64,000 nucleotides of DNA from Larix kaempferi (Eukaryota; Streptophyta; Pinopsida; Pinales; Pinaceae). A program made the translations under genes and the position numbers. Shown one piece after another: positions 24,960-35,512 of this stretch. The notes beneath the pieces were generated by a model, which worked only from the letters and a program-made list of their open reading frames with translations, did no database searches and was not told where the DNA came from. The stretch spans positions 1,984,001 through 2,048,000 of the forward strand of contig BSBM01001387.1 of NCBI GenBank assembly GCA_027924585.1, in the 5' to 3' direction. Within the stretch, counting starts at the first letter, position 1; every line of letters starts with the position of its first letter.

Positions 24960-25320
24960 TTTTTACTTTTGATGATAGATGTATTAGTGAGAATACATGC
25001 TTTTGATGATAGATGTATACATGCTTTTGATGATAGATGTATACATGCTTTTAATGATAGATGTATTAGTGAGAATACATGCTTTTGATGATAGATGTAT
25101 ACATGCTTTTGATGATAGATGTATACATGCTTTTAATGATAGATGTATTAGTGAGAATACATGCTTTTGATGATAGATGTATACATGCTTTTGATGATAG
25201 ATGTATTAGTGAGAATACATGCTTTTGATGATAGATGTGTACATGCTTTTGATGATAGATGTATTAGTGAGAATACATGCTTTTGATGATAGATGTATAC
25301 ATGCCTTTAATGATATATGC
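24960..25320 (+). repeat. Tandem repeat A, 24-bp unit
   Basis: Array of TGATGATAGATGTATACATG-type units of about 24 bp. A longer variant containing GTATTAGTGAGAATACATGC is interspersed, giving an irregular second-order pattern. Confidence 0.9.
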
Positions 25321-25333
25321 ATTTGATGCTATT

Positions 25334-25460
25334 GATGAGGATACATGTTTTGATATACATGTTTTGTTGATGAGGATACATGTTTTGATATACATGCTTT
25401 GATGATGAGGATACATGTTTTGATATACATGTTTTGATGATGAGGATACATGATGCCTTG
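25334..25460 (+). repeat. Tandem repeat B, 35-bp unit
   Basis: GATGAGGATACATGTTTTGA begins units at 25334, 25369, 25404 and 25439, a regular 35-bp period. It shares the ATACATG word with repeat A. Confidence 0.85.
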
Positions 25461-25506
25461 ATGTACTTGTATGGATGAAGATACTTGTACCCATGATTGA
25501 CATATG

Positions 25507-26440
25507 AGGGGATTGGATCATCCCTGGACTTCAGTCCTAAAGAGAGCCGTAGACATATGTCTTCGAGAATGAAGTCCTTGGTGGACTTGAGGGGATTGGA
25601 TCATCCCTGGACTTCAGTCCTAAAGAGAGACGTAGACGTATGTCTTCGAGAATGAAGTCCTTGGTGGACTTGAGGGGATTGGATCATCCCTGGACTTCAG
25701 TCCTAAATTGAGCCGTAGACATGATGTCTCCGAGAAAAAAATCCTGAATGAACAGGTAAGGGGATTGGATCGTCCTTGGACTTTAGTCCTTTGAATTGAG
25801 ACGTAGACATGATGTCTCCGAGAACAAAATCCTGAATGAATAGGTAAGGGGATTGGATCGTCCTCGGACTTTAGTCCTTTGAATTGAGCCGTAGACATGA
25901 TGTCTCCGAGAACAAAATCCTGAATGAACAGGTAAGGGGATTGGATCGTCCTCGGACTTTAGTCCTTTGAATTGAGCCGTAGACATGATGTCTCCGAGAA
26001 CAAAATCCTGAATGAACAGGTAAGGGGATTGGATCGTCCTTGGACTTTAGTCCTTTGAATTGAGCCGTAGACATGATGTCTCCGAGAAAAAAATCCTGAA
26101 TGAACAGGTAAGGGGATTGGATCGTCCTCGGACTTTAGTCCTTTGAATTGAGCTATAGACATGATGTCTTCGAGAACAAAATACTGAATGAACAGGTAAG
26201 GGGATTGGATCGTCCTTGGACTTTAGTCCTTTGAATTGAGCCGTAGACATGATGTCTCCGAGAACAAAATCCTGAATGAACAGGTAAGGGGATTGGATCG
26301 TCCTCGGACTTTAGTCCTTTGAATTGAGCCGTAGACATGATGTCTCTGAGAACAAAATCCCGAATGAACAGGTAAGGGGATTGGATCGTCCTCAGACTTT
26401 GATCCTGTGAATTGAGCCGTAGACATGAGGTCTCCGAGAA
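25507..26440 (+). repeat. Tandem repeat C, 83-88-bp unit, about 11 copies
   Basis: Units start at GGGGATTGGATC: 25507, 25591, 25674, 25760, then every 88 bp to 26376. The first units are 83-86 bp, the rest 88 bp and highly similar. Minus-strand frames of about 67 codons recurring every 88 bp are by-products of the period and are not genes. Confidence 0.95.
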
Positions 26441-26446
26441 TTGAAT

Positions 26447-26876
26447 GATAGGACTGGTGCGTCCCTGAGCTTCGGTTCAAAAGGTACATGATAGGACTGG
26501 ATCGTCCCTGAGCTTCGGTTCAAAAGATACATGATAGGACTGGATCATCCCTGAGCTTCGGTTCAAAAGGTACATGATAGGACTGGATCGTCCCTGAGCT
26601 TCAGTTCAAAAGGTACATGATAGGACTAGATCATCCCTGAGCTTCGGTTCAAAAGGTACATGATAGGACTGGATCGTCCCTGAGCTTCAGTTCAAAAGGT
26701 ACATTATAGGACTAGATCATCCATGAGCTTCGGTTCAAAAGGTACATGATAGGACTGGATCGTCCCTGAGCTTCGGTTCGAAAGGTACATGATAGGACTG
26801 GATCGTCCCTGAGCTTTGGTTCAAAAGGTACATGATAGGACTAGATCGTCCCTAGACTTCGGTTCAAAAGGTACAT
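26447..26876 (+). repeat. Tandem repeat D, 43-bp unit, 10 copies
   Basis: GATAGGACTGGATCGTCCCT starts units every 43 bp from 26447 to 26834. The core GGA-T-GGATCGTCC is shared with repeat C, so one family probably arose from the other. Confidence 0.95.
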
Positions 26877-26929
26877 GAATGGATTGCATCATCCATGGAT
26901 GTATGTCCTAAAGAGAGCAGGATTGATCA

Positions 26930-27230
26930 CCCTGGAAAATGTTGATCGTATGATGACGATGCTGATGACGATGCTGTTGATCGTATGATGACGATGCTGA
27001 TGTTCGTATGATGACGATGCTGATGATCGTATGATGACGATGTTGATGATCGTATAATGACGATGCTGTAGATCGTGATGAACCAGATGTTGTAGATCAA
27101 GATGATGTGACGATGCTGATGGTCGTGTGATGACGATGCTGATGATCGTGTGATGATGATGCTGATGATCGTGTGATGACGATGCGGATGATTGTGTGAT
27201 GACGATGCTAACGATCGTGAGGATTCAGAT
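26930..27230 (+). repeat. Tandem repeat E, about 23-bp unit
   Basis: Units of GATGATCGTGTGATGACGAT plus GCT, spaced about 23 bp, with a short irregular break around 27075-27110. Confidence 0.88.
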
Positions 27231-27433
27231 ATTGATGTTGTTGTAGCTGTTTAAGTGTTGCAGAAGATAAAGACTCAGTACTGAAGATGTTGATGTTCCA
27301 GTATTGAAGATGTTCCAGTAACTGGTTGAGTTACTGATGATGTTGAGAAAGCTTCCAATGATTTATAGATGTATCATGTGTGATGTTGATGACTCCTTGC
27401 TCATGCAGATGCTGTTATAATATCCTTCTTGTT

Positions 27434-27442
27434 AAGGGGGAG
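27434..27442 (+). promoter_or_regulatory. Polypurine tract of copia-2
   Basis: AAGGGGGAG immediately precedes the 3' LTR. Confidence 0.9.
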
Positions 27443-28046
27443 TGTTGAAATATTGTAACTTCAAAGAATATTATAATTGTACTTTATTATTCCGGAGATG
27501 TTTCATTCCTCTGTAAAGATCTTATTGTATATCTGGAGATGTTTATTCCTCCGTCGGAATGTGGTAACTCGGGTTATTAGACTTCCCTAGTGGAGGTCGG
27601 CCCTGTATGTATTATATGGGTCAAAGGGTTATTAGACCACCCTAGAGGGGTCGGCCCAGTCAGTTCTAGTGGGGTCTTTAACCCATTGGTTAAATACGAG
27701 CCTACATGTACTTGTGTAAAAGATATGTCAGAGTAGTGTATAAATAGAGGAGGTGTATTCCTCATTTTATACACTCACACACTTAAGGATAGCGCACTTG
27801 TGGAGGAGAGGTATGCTATTGTGGAGGAGGAGATCATGTCTCAGGGTTTCATCTTTGTATATTGCTGGTCATCTATATTGAGGAAGCTTTACTGGGTTTT
27901 CTACCCCATGAGGGTTTCCCAGGATAAATCTGTGTCTCTTGTGTTTATGATATGCTTGTTGTTTCTTCAGTGATCCTATATATGCTATTATTGTGAAATG
28001 GAATGTAATGCTGCTATTTTCTGTCTTAGCATATTAAATCTTAACA
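27443..28046 (+). repeat. 3' LTR of copia-2
   Basis: 604 bp, same length as the 5' LTR; TATAAATA at 27739-27746. Confidence 0.93.
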
Positions 28047-28500
28047 TAATTAACCACCGAGATCATGAAACCAACTCAAATGAATCAAAAGCAAATAAGT
28101 AAAAATGGAAACAAACCACATTCTGCAATCCACATCTGCGGGTTGCGGGTCAGCATAATGCAAATTTATTAAATACACTTTCCGTAATCTGCAATCCACA
28201 ATCGCGGGTTGAGGGTTGCAGGAACGAAAAGTGCAAACTACTGTGAAAATCTTCCCGCAATCCACAATTGCAGGGTGCGGGTTGCGGGTGCGACAACCAT
28301 TATTATTGAAAAACATTTCCACACTCGCAATCCGCATTGCGGGTTGCGGAAGGAACAAACATTTTGGGGAAAATTATCTCTTTTCGCAACTCACAAAAAA
28401 CACACAAACAATAAGTGAAATCTCAAAGGGAAAATTACTAACCGAATCAAATCATCTCAAAGGAAAAAATGTATAGAAAACAGGATGACCAACCCCCAAA
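28047..28500. repeat. Right part of the region split by copia-2, with GCGGGTTGCGG repeats
   Basis: Several spaced copies of a GCAATCC...GCGGGTTGCGG phrase (near 28139, 28204, 28270 and 28336), resembling those at 18945-19190. This supports continuity with the left flank. Confidence 0.5.
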
Positions 28501-29219
28501 AATGTATAAGCTACCCTTGCATATAAAATTGGGGCTCCCATGGATAAAACATGGGATTTGTTGTGCCTACAACACGGCTCGTTGGACATATACTACCGGG
28601 AAACTATCGCTTTCAGCTGGTAAACACTTAGGATTTTACATTCGGTAAAAATTCAAAATTCGTGGTAAAATCGGTAAGTAAACAGTACTTACCATTTGTA
28701 GGCCTCTTACCCCAATGGTGTGCCCAAAATGGCTAGTTTAGTAGTAAATGCTATATCCTGTGGCCAAATCTATTAAATATCTTGGTCCTTTCCCTTCATT
28801 GAATGTGTCTCAATGGATGAATATGCCTTAATTGCGAAAACTTGTGGTTTCTAAAAACACTGTATAACGGTTATATTTCTGACTGACAATTGTAACGATT
28901 ATTTTTCCTTATCTTCGCAAGTGATCATGCACTTCGAGGTTCACTACGCATTTCATATTGCTGGCTTGTAACTTTGTAGCGCGAGCCTTCTCTTTTGTGA
29001 GTTTCGAGGTTCACTGCACATTTCCCTTTCCTTGATGTTGACTTCACATCTTGAACCTGTTCTTACTTCGCAACTCAGCTTGTTATGTGCATATCATAGC
29101 ATAGCTTTTGTTTGCGTGAAAACTTTGCGTTTTACCAAAATTGCATGCAGACTCTTTACTCTATCATTCTTAGTGTCCAGTTTCAACTGCACATGACACT
29201 TAGAATTTTTCCTCGTTGC
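28501..29219. other. Region downstream of the minus-strand gypsy pol
   Basis: No LTR ends, primer site or gene recognised. On the minus strand the word GTGAACCTCGAA occurs twice about 70 bp apart. It probably holds the 3' non-coding part of the pol remnant. Confidence 0.35.
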
Positions 29220-31960
29220 TGATCAAATGATATATGGTGAAGTAAGACTATCCTTGTAGGGTTTTATTCTACTTCCATTAATAATACCTTGTAGGTTTTC
29301 TCCCACTAATGTAGCTAGCTGAACTATGCCACCATTAGTAACATGCTTGAAAACATATGTCCTTAGCCAATGCATATTAAATTTTCTAGGAAAATTCATG
29401 AATTTACTGTCGTAGAGGAGGATAAGGTCTCCTACCTGAAAGAGTTTGTACTTGATGTGGCGATCATGCCATGATTTTTATCTGTCTTTCTTCACTTGTT
29501 GGTGAAATCCTGCAATAAAGCGATCTTCCTCCAACCCAACCAACTATAGTATCCTTTATTCCATTGTCTCATTGTCATCTATACCTGTGAATGTTGCAAT
29601 TCTCAGGCTTGGTAATATATATTCCATAGGCATGAAAACTTCCTGTCCATATGCTAACCTGAAAGGTGTATGACCTGTCAAATTTTTGCAATTTTTCTTG
29701 TATGCCCATAAAAAATCTAGTATTCGTAGATCCCAATCATCCATGTTTGTATTACATACCTTGGTCAGCACATTTTCCAATACTTTGTTAAAATATTCCA
29801 CAGTGCCATTAGCTTGTGGATGATATGGTGTGCTCTTCTGATGGTAAATATGAAATTCCTCAGTCAGGGCGTCAATAGTTCTATTTAGGAAGTGTGTTCC
29901 CTAATCGCTCATTAGGATCTTTGGGCATCCAAACCTTGTGAGGATGTTTTCAAAAATGAACTGCGCGATAGTAACTGCGCTATAGTCCTTTACTAGTTTT
30001 GCCTCTGCCCATCTGGTTAGATAATCTGTAGCTGTAATGATGTATCTCGAACCAGTTCGCTTTCCTGGTGGGTTGATATGTCCCACAAAATCAATAGCCC
30101 ACTTATCAAAGGCTTGAAAGGTCAATTCTTGCATTAGTGGCATTTCATCTCTATGAGATGGCTTCCCTGTCCTTTGGAAAACATAGCAACTTCAGCAATG
30201 TTCCTTTGAATCCTTGTGGAGTGTAGGACACCATAGTCATAGTCTCAGAATTTTCTGCACAGTGGCTCTTCCTTCATAGTGGCCTCTAGACACCCCTAAA
30301 TGTGCTTCAGCAAGTATCAACAGTTTCTCATGTTCTAGCACGCATCTGCGTAGTACTTCATTCGGTCCTACCTTGTATAATTGTCTTGCAATTATGGTGA
30401 AGTCAATTGCTTTTGCTACAAACTGTTTCTTCTGTTGTACGGTAAACTCTGTAGGTTCCAAACCTATCACCAGGAATTCTACAATGTATTAATAATAGTC
30501 ATATGCTTTTGAATAGTAAACAAATGCACATCTGGTAGACTATCCTCCAGGTCAGTAGGTTCTTCGCCTGACTCAATTCTGGAAAGATGATCAAGTTCTG
30601 ATTTCATCCTTCCTGGCTTAAAATTGATTTCAAAATCATACTCTGAAAGAGTAGCAACCATCTACAGATTCTCCCCCCTAACACTGGTTTTTTGACCAGG
30701 TATTTCAAAGCTGAATGGTCAGTAAACATACATAAGTGCGCACCTAGAAAGTAGTGTCCGAACTTCTGCAGTGTATACACCATAGCTAAGCCTTCTCTTT
30801 CTGTCGTTGTATAATTCCTTTTCGCTAAGGATAGCTTTCTGCTTGAGAATGCAATAGGATGGTCGATGCTTCCCTCACCTGGTTGAGCTAGCACAATGCC
30901 TAGTGCTATGGATGAAGCATCTACATGTACATGGAATGGCTTACTCCAATATGGAAAACTAGAATAGGTGCAGTGACCATCCATTCTTTCAATGTATCCA
31001 ATCCTTTCTGACAGTCCTCAGTCCATGTGAACTTCGCTTCCTTCTTCAATAATTTTTCCATAGGCGCAGTGATCTACACATATCCTTTGATGAAATTCTT
31101 GTAGTATCATGTGTGTCCCAATGTAGTGCGTAGCTATTTTACTGAATTAGGTGCTGACAAATTCACAATAACTGCGATTTTTGCTGGATCAACCGTCAGT
31201 CCTTGTTTACAAATAATGTGTCCCAGTATAATTCCATATGGAACACATAAGATGTTTTTCTTCAGGTTTAGGGAGATTTTATGTTGTATACACTTTGCTA
31301 ACATCATTCTTAAGTTTGCATGACGGTTTTTCAAGAACCCAAATACTTTCCAATCATCAAAATACACTTCTAAAAATTTATGGATAAAATCTTTAAATGC
31401 AGCAACAACTACTCTAGAAAAGATAGTAGGTGCATTTTTCAAACCAAATGGCATAACTGTGTACTGAAATGAGCCCCATTCAGTGGAAAATGTGGTCTTT
31501 TGTTTATCTGCTGTATCAATTCTGATCCGATGATATCCAAAAAATCCATCAGTGAAGGAGTATGCTTCGTTCCCTCCAACATTATCTAACACTTCATCTG
31601 TGAATGGAGTAGGAAAAGGGTCATGCAACGATGCATCGTTTAGCTTTCTGAGAACAACGCAAATCCTAATTTCACCTTTAGTTTTCTTGTCCTGGATAAC
31701 CATGGGACTTATCCATTCTGACTCTTCTACTGGTTCAATGATTCCTGCATTGAGCATCTTATCAAGCTCTACCTTTACTCTTTCTTAGTATCTGGGATTT
31801 AGTCAATAGGTTCTCTAGTTAATAAGCTTCGCATCTGGCTTGAAAGTTATTTTGATGACTCCCAAGTCGCCCAAAATGCCTTTCATTTCAGAAAAATTTG
31901 TAGGAAATAAGTCTTCATATTCAAATGCCATTTTCATTAAATTTGGACTTATTAGGAAAA
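29220..31960 (-). pseudogene. Ty3-gypsy pol remnant (RT, RNase H, integrase)
   Basis: In minus-strand order: an RT N-terminal stretch with stops (31960-31757, EDLFPTNFSEMKGI); RT 31757-31134 with GIIEPVEESEWISPMV, YSFTDGFFGYHRIRI, VMPFGLKNAP and catalytic VYFDDW. RNase H follows (30984-30479) with HVDASSIALGIVLAQPGEG, TTTEREGLAMVY and FTDHSALKYL. Integrase has AEAHLGVSRGHYEGRATV (zinc region), KWAIDFVGH (first Asp), LMSD followed by a TAG (second Asp), NGTVEYFN (Glu), and a C-terminus with KYKLFQVGDLILLYDSKF to about 29220. There are several nonsense codons and at least one frame change. Protease and gag are absent from the upstream side, so it is 5'-truncated. It shares the FDDW-type RT with the plus-strand element at 43.6-46.2 kb. 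Confidence 0.9.
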
Positions 31961-32420
31961 TTTTGGACTAAGAAAGTGTGAATTTAGGCTTTGAAAGTGT
32001 CAATATCAACCTTTCTAAAGTGCAAAAATAGGTTCTGAAAGTGGCAATATTGGCTTTGAAAATTGCATTTTTCTATTCGAATAGTGTGTTTTTTTACTAC
32101 TTATGAACCTTAAAATTGCATTTTTTTGTTATAAAACTATGAATTTCAAATAAAAAAACTATAAATTTCAATTCAAAAAGTGTGAATTTCAAATCAAAAA
32201 ATGAAAATTTTCAAATGAAAATTTTCATTTGAAAAGTGTGAATTTAAAATAAAAAAATGCAATTTCAGATTTGAAAAGTGTGAATTTCAAATAAAAAAAT
32301 GCAATTTTTTATTTGAAAATTGCAATTTTCATTTTTAAATGTTCAAAATTTTAAGGTGAAAAGTCCAATGTCTAAAATATTCACTCCTTGTTTGAATAGC
32401 CAGTCAATCGGCTAAGTTAT
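31961..32420. other. A/T-rich low-complexity block
   Basis: Recurring AAGTGTGAATTTCAAAT and TTTGAAAATTGCAATTTT phrases from about 31980 to 32350. Non-coding; it abuts the truncated 5' end of the pol remnant. Confidence 0.6.
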
Positions 32421-32918
32421 AAAAATATACAATGGTTTGTCCCGACTTTTGTCTGTCGACAAGAAGGATCAGCCGCCCTTTCTTTTTGTAGTTAATTGTG
32501 AAAACATTTATCCAACAATGCAGATATATTCATAATGGAGAACACAAGAAGGGTCGAACGACCCTTCTTGTAGTGTCGAACTATTATGAAAATAATATTG
32601 AGAATACGAAGGGTCGACCGACCTTTCAATTACGAGGCAATTTTAAAAATAGAACACCTTGGAAGTTTTAACATATAAAAATGGTTTCTCCCGACTTCTG
32701 TTTTCCGACAAAAAGGATCAGCCACCCCTTCTTTTCATAGTTAATTTTGAAAACCTTTATCTAACAATTTAGCTATATCCATAGTAGAGAATACAAGAAG
32801 GAGCGACCGACCCTTCTTGCAGTGTCAAACTATTATGAAAAGAATATTGGAAATAAGAAGGGTCGCTCGACCCTTCATTTACAAGGGAAATGTAACAATA
32901 GAACACCTTGGAGAAAGA
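32421..32918. repeat. Two tandem copies (about 249 bp) each with two GTCG palindromes
   Basis: Copies begin with the AATGGTTT..TCCCGACTT phrase at 32431 and 32680. Palindromes: 32545-32570 (12-bp perfect arms, CAAGAAGGGTCG, 2-nt centre), 32608-32627 (one mismatch), 32794-32819 (two mismatches) and 32857-32876 (9-bp perfect arms). Each copy has the same two sites in the same order. Function unknown. Confidence 0.85.
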
Positions 32919-33526
32919 GCAACCATTCTTTCTCTGAGAATATTTCCACTTGCCAATAAAATGTTTGAAGCAAAACATCTAAATTTTGTTGTTTAAATGT
33001 TGATATCTAGTATCCCAGGGTGACACATGGAACAATCACATTGTGACACATGGCATATTTGATTTGGCACATTGAGTATTAGAAATATAATTTAATTATA
33101 ATATTGGATCGTATAGAATATTTTCTCCTCTGAGCACCACTGAATCCATGCTACATTTTATTCTCTATTAAACACTACGTTTTAAATATGCTTGGGCGAA
33201 CTGCATGAGGAAGTGAATCATTATATTAGCATTTGTGCTCTCACACTATCACTGCCTCTCTAGCTATCGGTACACCCTATTATCTTGGTCATTCACGTTG
33301 ATCTAGATACTTGCAATCGTTGAGACCTATGAATTGGAAATATTGACACCTAAATCCTCCAAAGACAAAGGTATCGATGGCAAAGACCATGTTTTGATGT
33401 TTTGTGCCTATGTTTCATGTTCTAATCGACCATCAAACCCAAATGGTTTCATGCACCCAGATTATGAGATATTGAAAAATATAAATACCTTGCAATTGAA
33501 AAACTATATTTAAATGTTATGTTATT
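32919..33526. other. Unassigned region
   Basis: No coding motif or LTR ends recognised. A local near-repeat of GTGACACATGG around 33010-33050 is the only pattern noted. Confidence 0.4.
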
Positions 33527-33858
33527 AAGACATAAAAATTAGTAGAAGTTATTCTTGGCAATTGAATTTACTTCAATCTTTCAACTTTTACAGAGCTTGG
33601 GCTCTTAATACATCTCACAACTACGAGCTTGAGGTCACAAACACAGACTCTTCTACTACAAGATTTATATTAAAAAATTTCTTACTAATTAGACATAAAA
33701 ATCAGTAGAAGTTATTCCAGGCTAAAACAGTGCAACCTCGCCGCATTACACATAGATGAAATTTACTTAGATCTTTCACCTTTTACAGAGCTTGGGCTCT
33801 TAATACATTGCAGGACTACAAGCTTGAGCTTACAAACATGGACTCTTCTACTACAGAG
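33527..33858. repeat. Direct tandem duplication, about 165 bp
   Basis: GACATAAAAATTAGTAGAAG at about 33527 recurs at about 33692 with one change. Both copies continue through CTTTTACAGAGCTTGGGCTC to GACTCTTCTACTACA. Confidence 0.8.
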
Positions 33859-33897
33859 AATTTACAGAATTTATTTTGGCTTCAACTAGAAGCTATG

Positions 33898-34245
33898 TGT
33901 TGGAGGGGCCTAGGTCGGCCTGTCGACTAGGCCCTCTGCCCGACTTCTCTGCAGCACATGTCGACAGGTCGCGTCAACTAGTATAGGTCGGGTCGGTTGG
34001 ATAAACCGACAGACAATTATGTAACTGTATTTGCATATATATATATATATCGGCTGGTGAGCCGATGAACTAGTTAAGGTTGGTTCTATGACTGTATTCT
34101 GCTCTTGGTGGTTAATATAAAGGCTTGTCTCTCTCTCCATCTCATCTCTTGTATATGTATCATTGTGTATGTTTGATTATAGTATGTAATGTATCCATGA
34201 TAACCATGTGAACCTTGGGACTAAACCATCTGGTTCTGTTGCAGG
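33898..34245 (+). repeat. Candidate 5' LTR of the large plus-strand gypsy element
   Basis: Starts TGTTGGAGGGGCC and precedes the first gag-like frame. A TAATATAAAGG box lies near 34114 and an (AT) run at 34034-34050. GGGCCTAGGTCG (33906-33917) can pair with CGACTAGGCCC (33924-33934). No second copy is present in the window and the primer site is not clear, so both limits are tentative. Confidence 0.35.
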
Positions 34246-34271
34246 TTGATACATGAAAAATTACTAGCAGC

Positions 34272-35512
34272 ATGACCTATGATTTCAGAATAGGAGATTA
34301 GAGGCTGGTGGGAGAAGAAAATCGCAAATTACCTACAGAACTATGCGCGACGTAACAAGTTGACGATTAGCCAAGTAAGAGATCGATTCTTCTCCGAGAC
34401 CCATGAGCGATTTGTAGAATCCGTGCCGACCGCCTTGAAGAAACTTCTGGATGAACAGACCAATTGATGAAACAGAGCGGAAGCTATTGTCGAAGCTGAT
34501 CAACGGAGGATGTACAAATCTGTCGGAGTGGTGCGAAAAGATTTCAGACGATTTATGTGAAGAACATGTGATCGAAAATCGAGTCTCGGTAGACGAATTA
34601 AGAAGAAAGTTCTTCACCGAATTAGCTGATCAATTTCTTTGTTCTCTGTCGACCTTATTGTTTAAATTTTTGATCGACAAAGGTGTCACACATATTGTCG
34701 AAACAAGACCATTGCTACTCCCACCCCTTCCAAACTCTAACTGGGAGGAGAAAGAACGTAAGTGGGAAAAATTTGTAAAGGAGCGCGAATGGGAATTTTT
34801 CTTGAACAAATGATGGTCTGCACTTTCCCAATAATCTAGAAACCTTTGGGCCGGCATTGGGGGGGTGATGAAGCATGCTCTGATGTACCTAGTTTGATTA
34901 AACTTGACATATGACAAACGACATGACCAGCAGTGGAAAAAAATCCGACAAACACATACTTTTGAGTCACAAAAGCACCCCAGATATTCAGAAAATCGAA
35001 AGAGAAAAGAGGAGGCAGCGATGTGAAGAGATGTGGGAGCAGGCAATTGCGCTCCGGAGGTCGCGAGGATCAAATGTCGCGACAGATGTAGAAGAGAATT
35101 TTCCAGAATCAAGTCGAGCCCTCAATGATCGGGGTGTCGAAGAAGAACTGTCGTCGATGGATGAAGACTTGTGGATAGAGCATGGTAGAGCTCTCCAAGT
35201 TCAAATACCTAAAATGGTAGCACCTCCATCTCCATTTCGTTTAACACAAAGCATTCGGGTGGAAGAAATTGTTGAAGAAAATCTTGGTCTCCATGCTGGT
35301 TAGTTGGGAATTTGTAGTCGTTGAAGCATAGAAGGAGATGATATTAATAGACTATTGATTCATCGACCGGAGGAAGGAAATTGGGTATCTTTTCAACCTG
35401 AATTTTCAAACAGAATTTTTCATCTAGTGTACTCAGAGCATGAGGAAGCACCCCCCCTGCCAATACCAAGTTTGAGCGACTCGACAAGCACGTTGGAAAT
35501 CCTGATATTTAG
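34272..35512 (+). pseudogene. N-terminal part of gag (ORF1) of the large gypsy element
   Basis: A broken coding region begins at ATG 34272. Pieces seen: GWWEKKIANYLQNYARR and FFSETHERFVESVPTALKKL, a frame change near 34455, then 34451-34813 (120 codons, highly charged, ending KWEKFVKEREWEFFLNK), 34911-35303 (KIEREKRRQRCEEMWEQAIALR, coiled-coil-like) and 35304-35512. At 35512/35513 a 4.7-kb insertion interrupts the frame. Joining the left end to 40190 restores an open frame into the gag at 40193, which is the main reason for treating both as one gene. No family match is recognised for this N-terminal part. Stops and frameshifts make it non-functional. Confidence 0.6.

Larger units (their letters stand above)
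20154..28046 (+). mobile_element. Non-autonomous Ty1-copia element (copia-2)
   Basis: Two LTRs of exactly 604 bp, tRNA-Met primer site, polypurine tract, 7.9 kb overall. By hand I count about 16 LTR differences (2.6%), so it is younger than copia-1. The internal region lacks gag, protease and integrase and keeps only a broken RT plus an RNase H frame. A 2.6-kb stretch of tandem repeats lies between RNase H and the 3' LTR. Flanking pentamers are GAATC (left) and TAATT (right), so there is no clean target duplication. It sits inside the LTR-like region of the gag-only element. Confidence 0.93.

Noticed and set aside
25620-26489. Series of 61-92-codon minus-strand frames
   Set aside because: They repeat every 88 bp because 88 is not a multiple of three and the unit lacks stops in some frames; there is no independent sign of coding.
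25507-26876. CRISPR-like regular repeats
   Set aside because: Units are contiguous with no unique spacers, and the context is a plant copia element.
34333-35112. Minus-strand frames opposite the gypsy ORF1
   Set aside because: They are antisense shadows of a better-supported charged, coiled-coil-like plus-strand reading that joins the downstream gag in frame.
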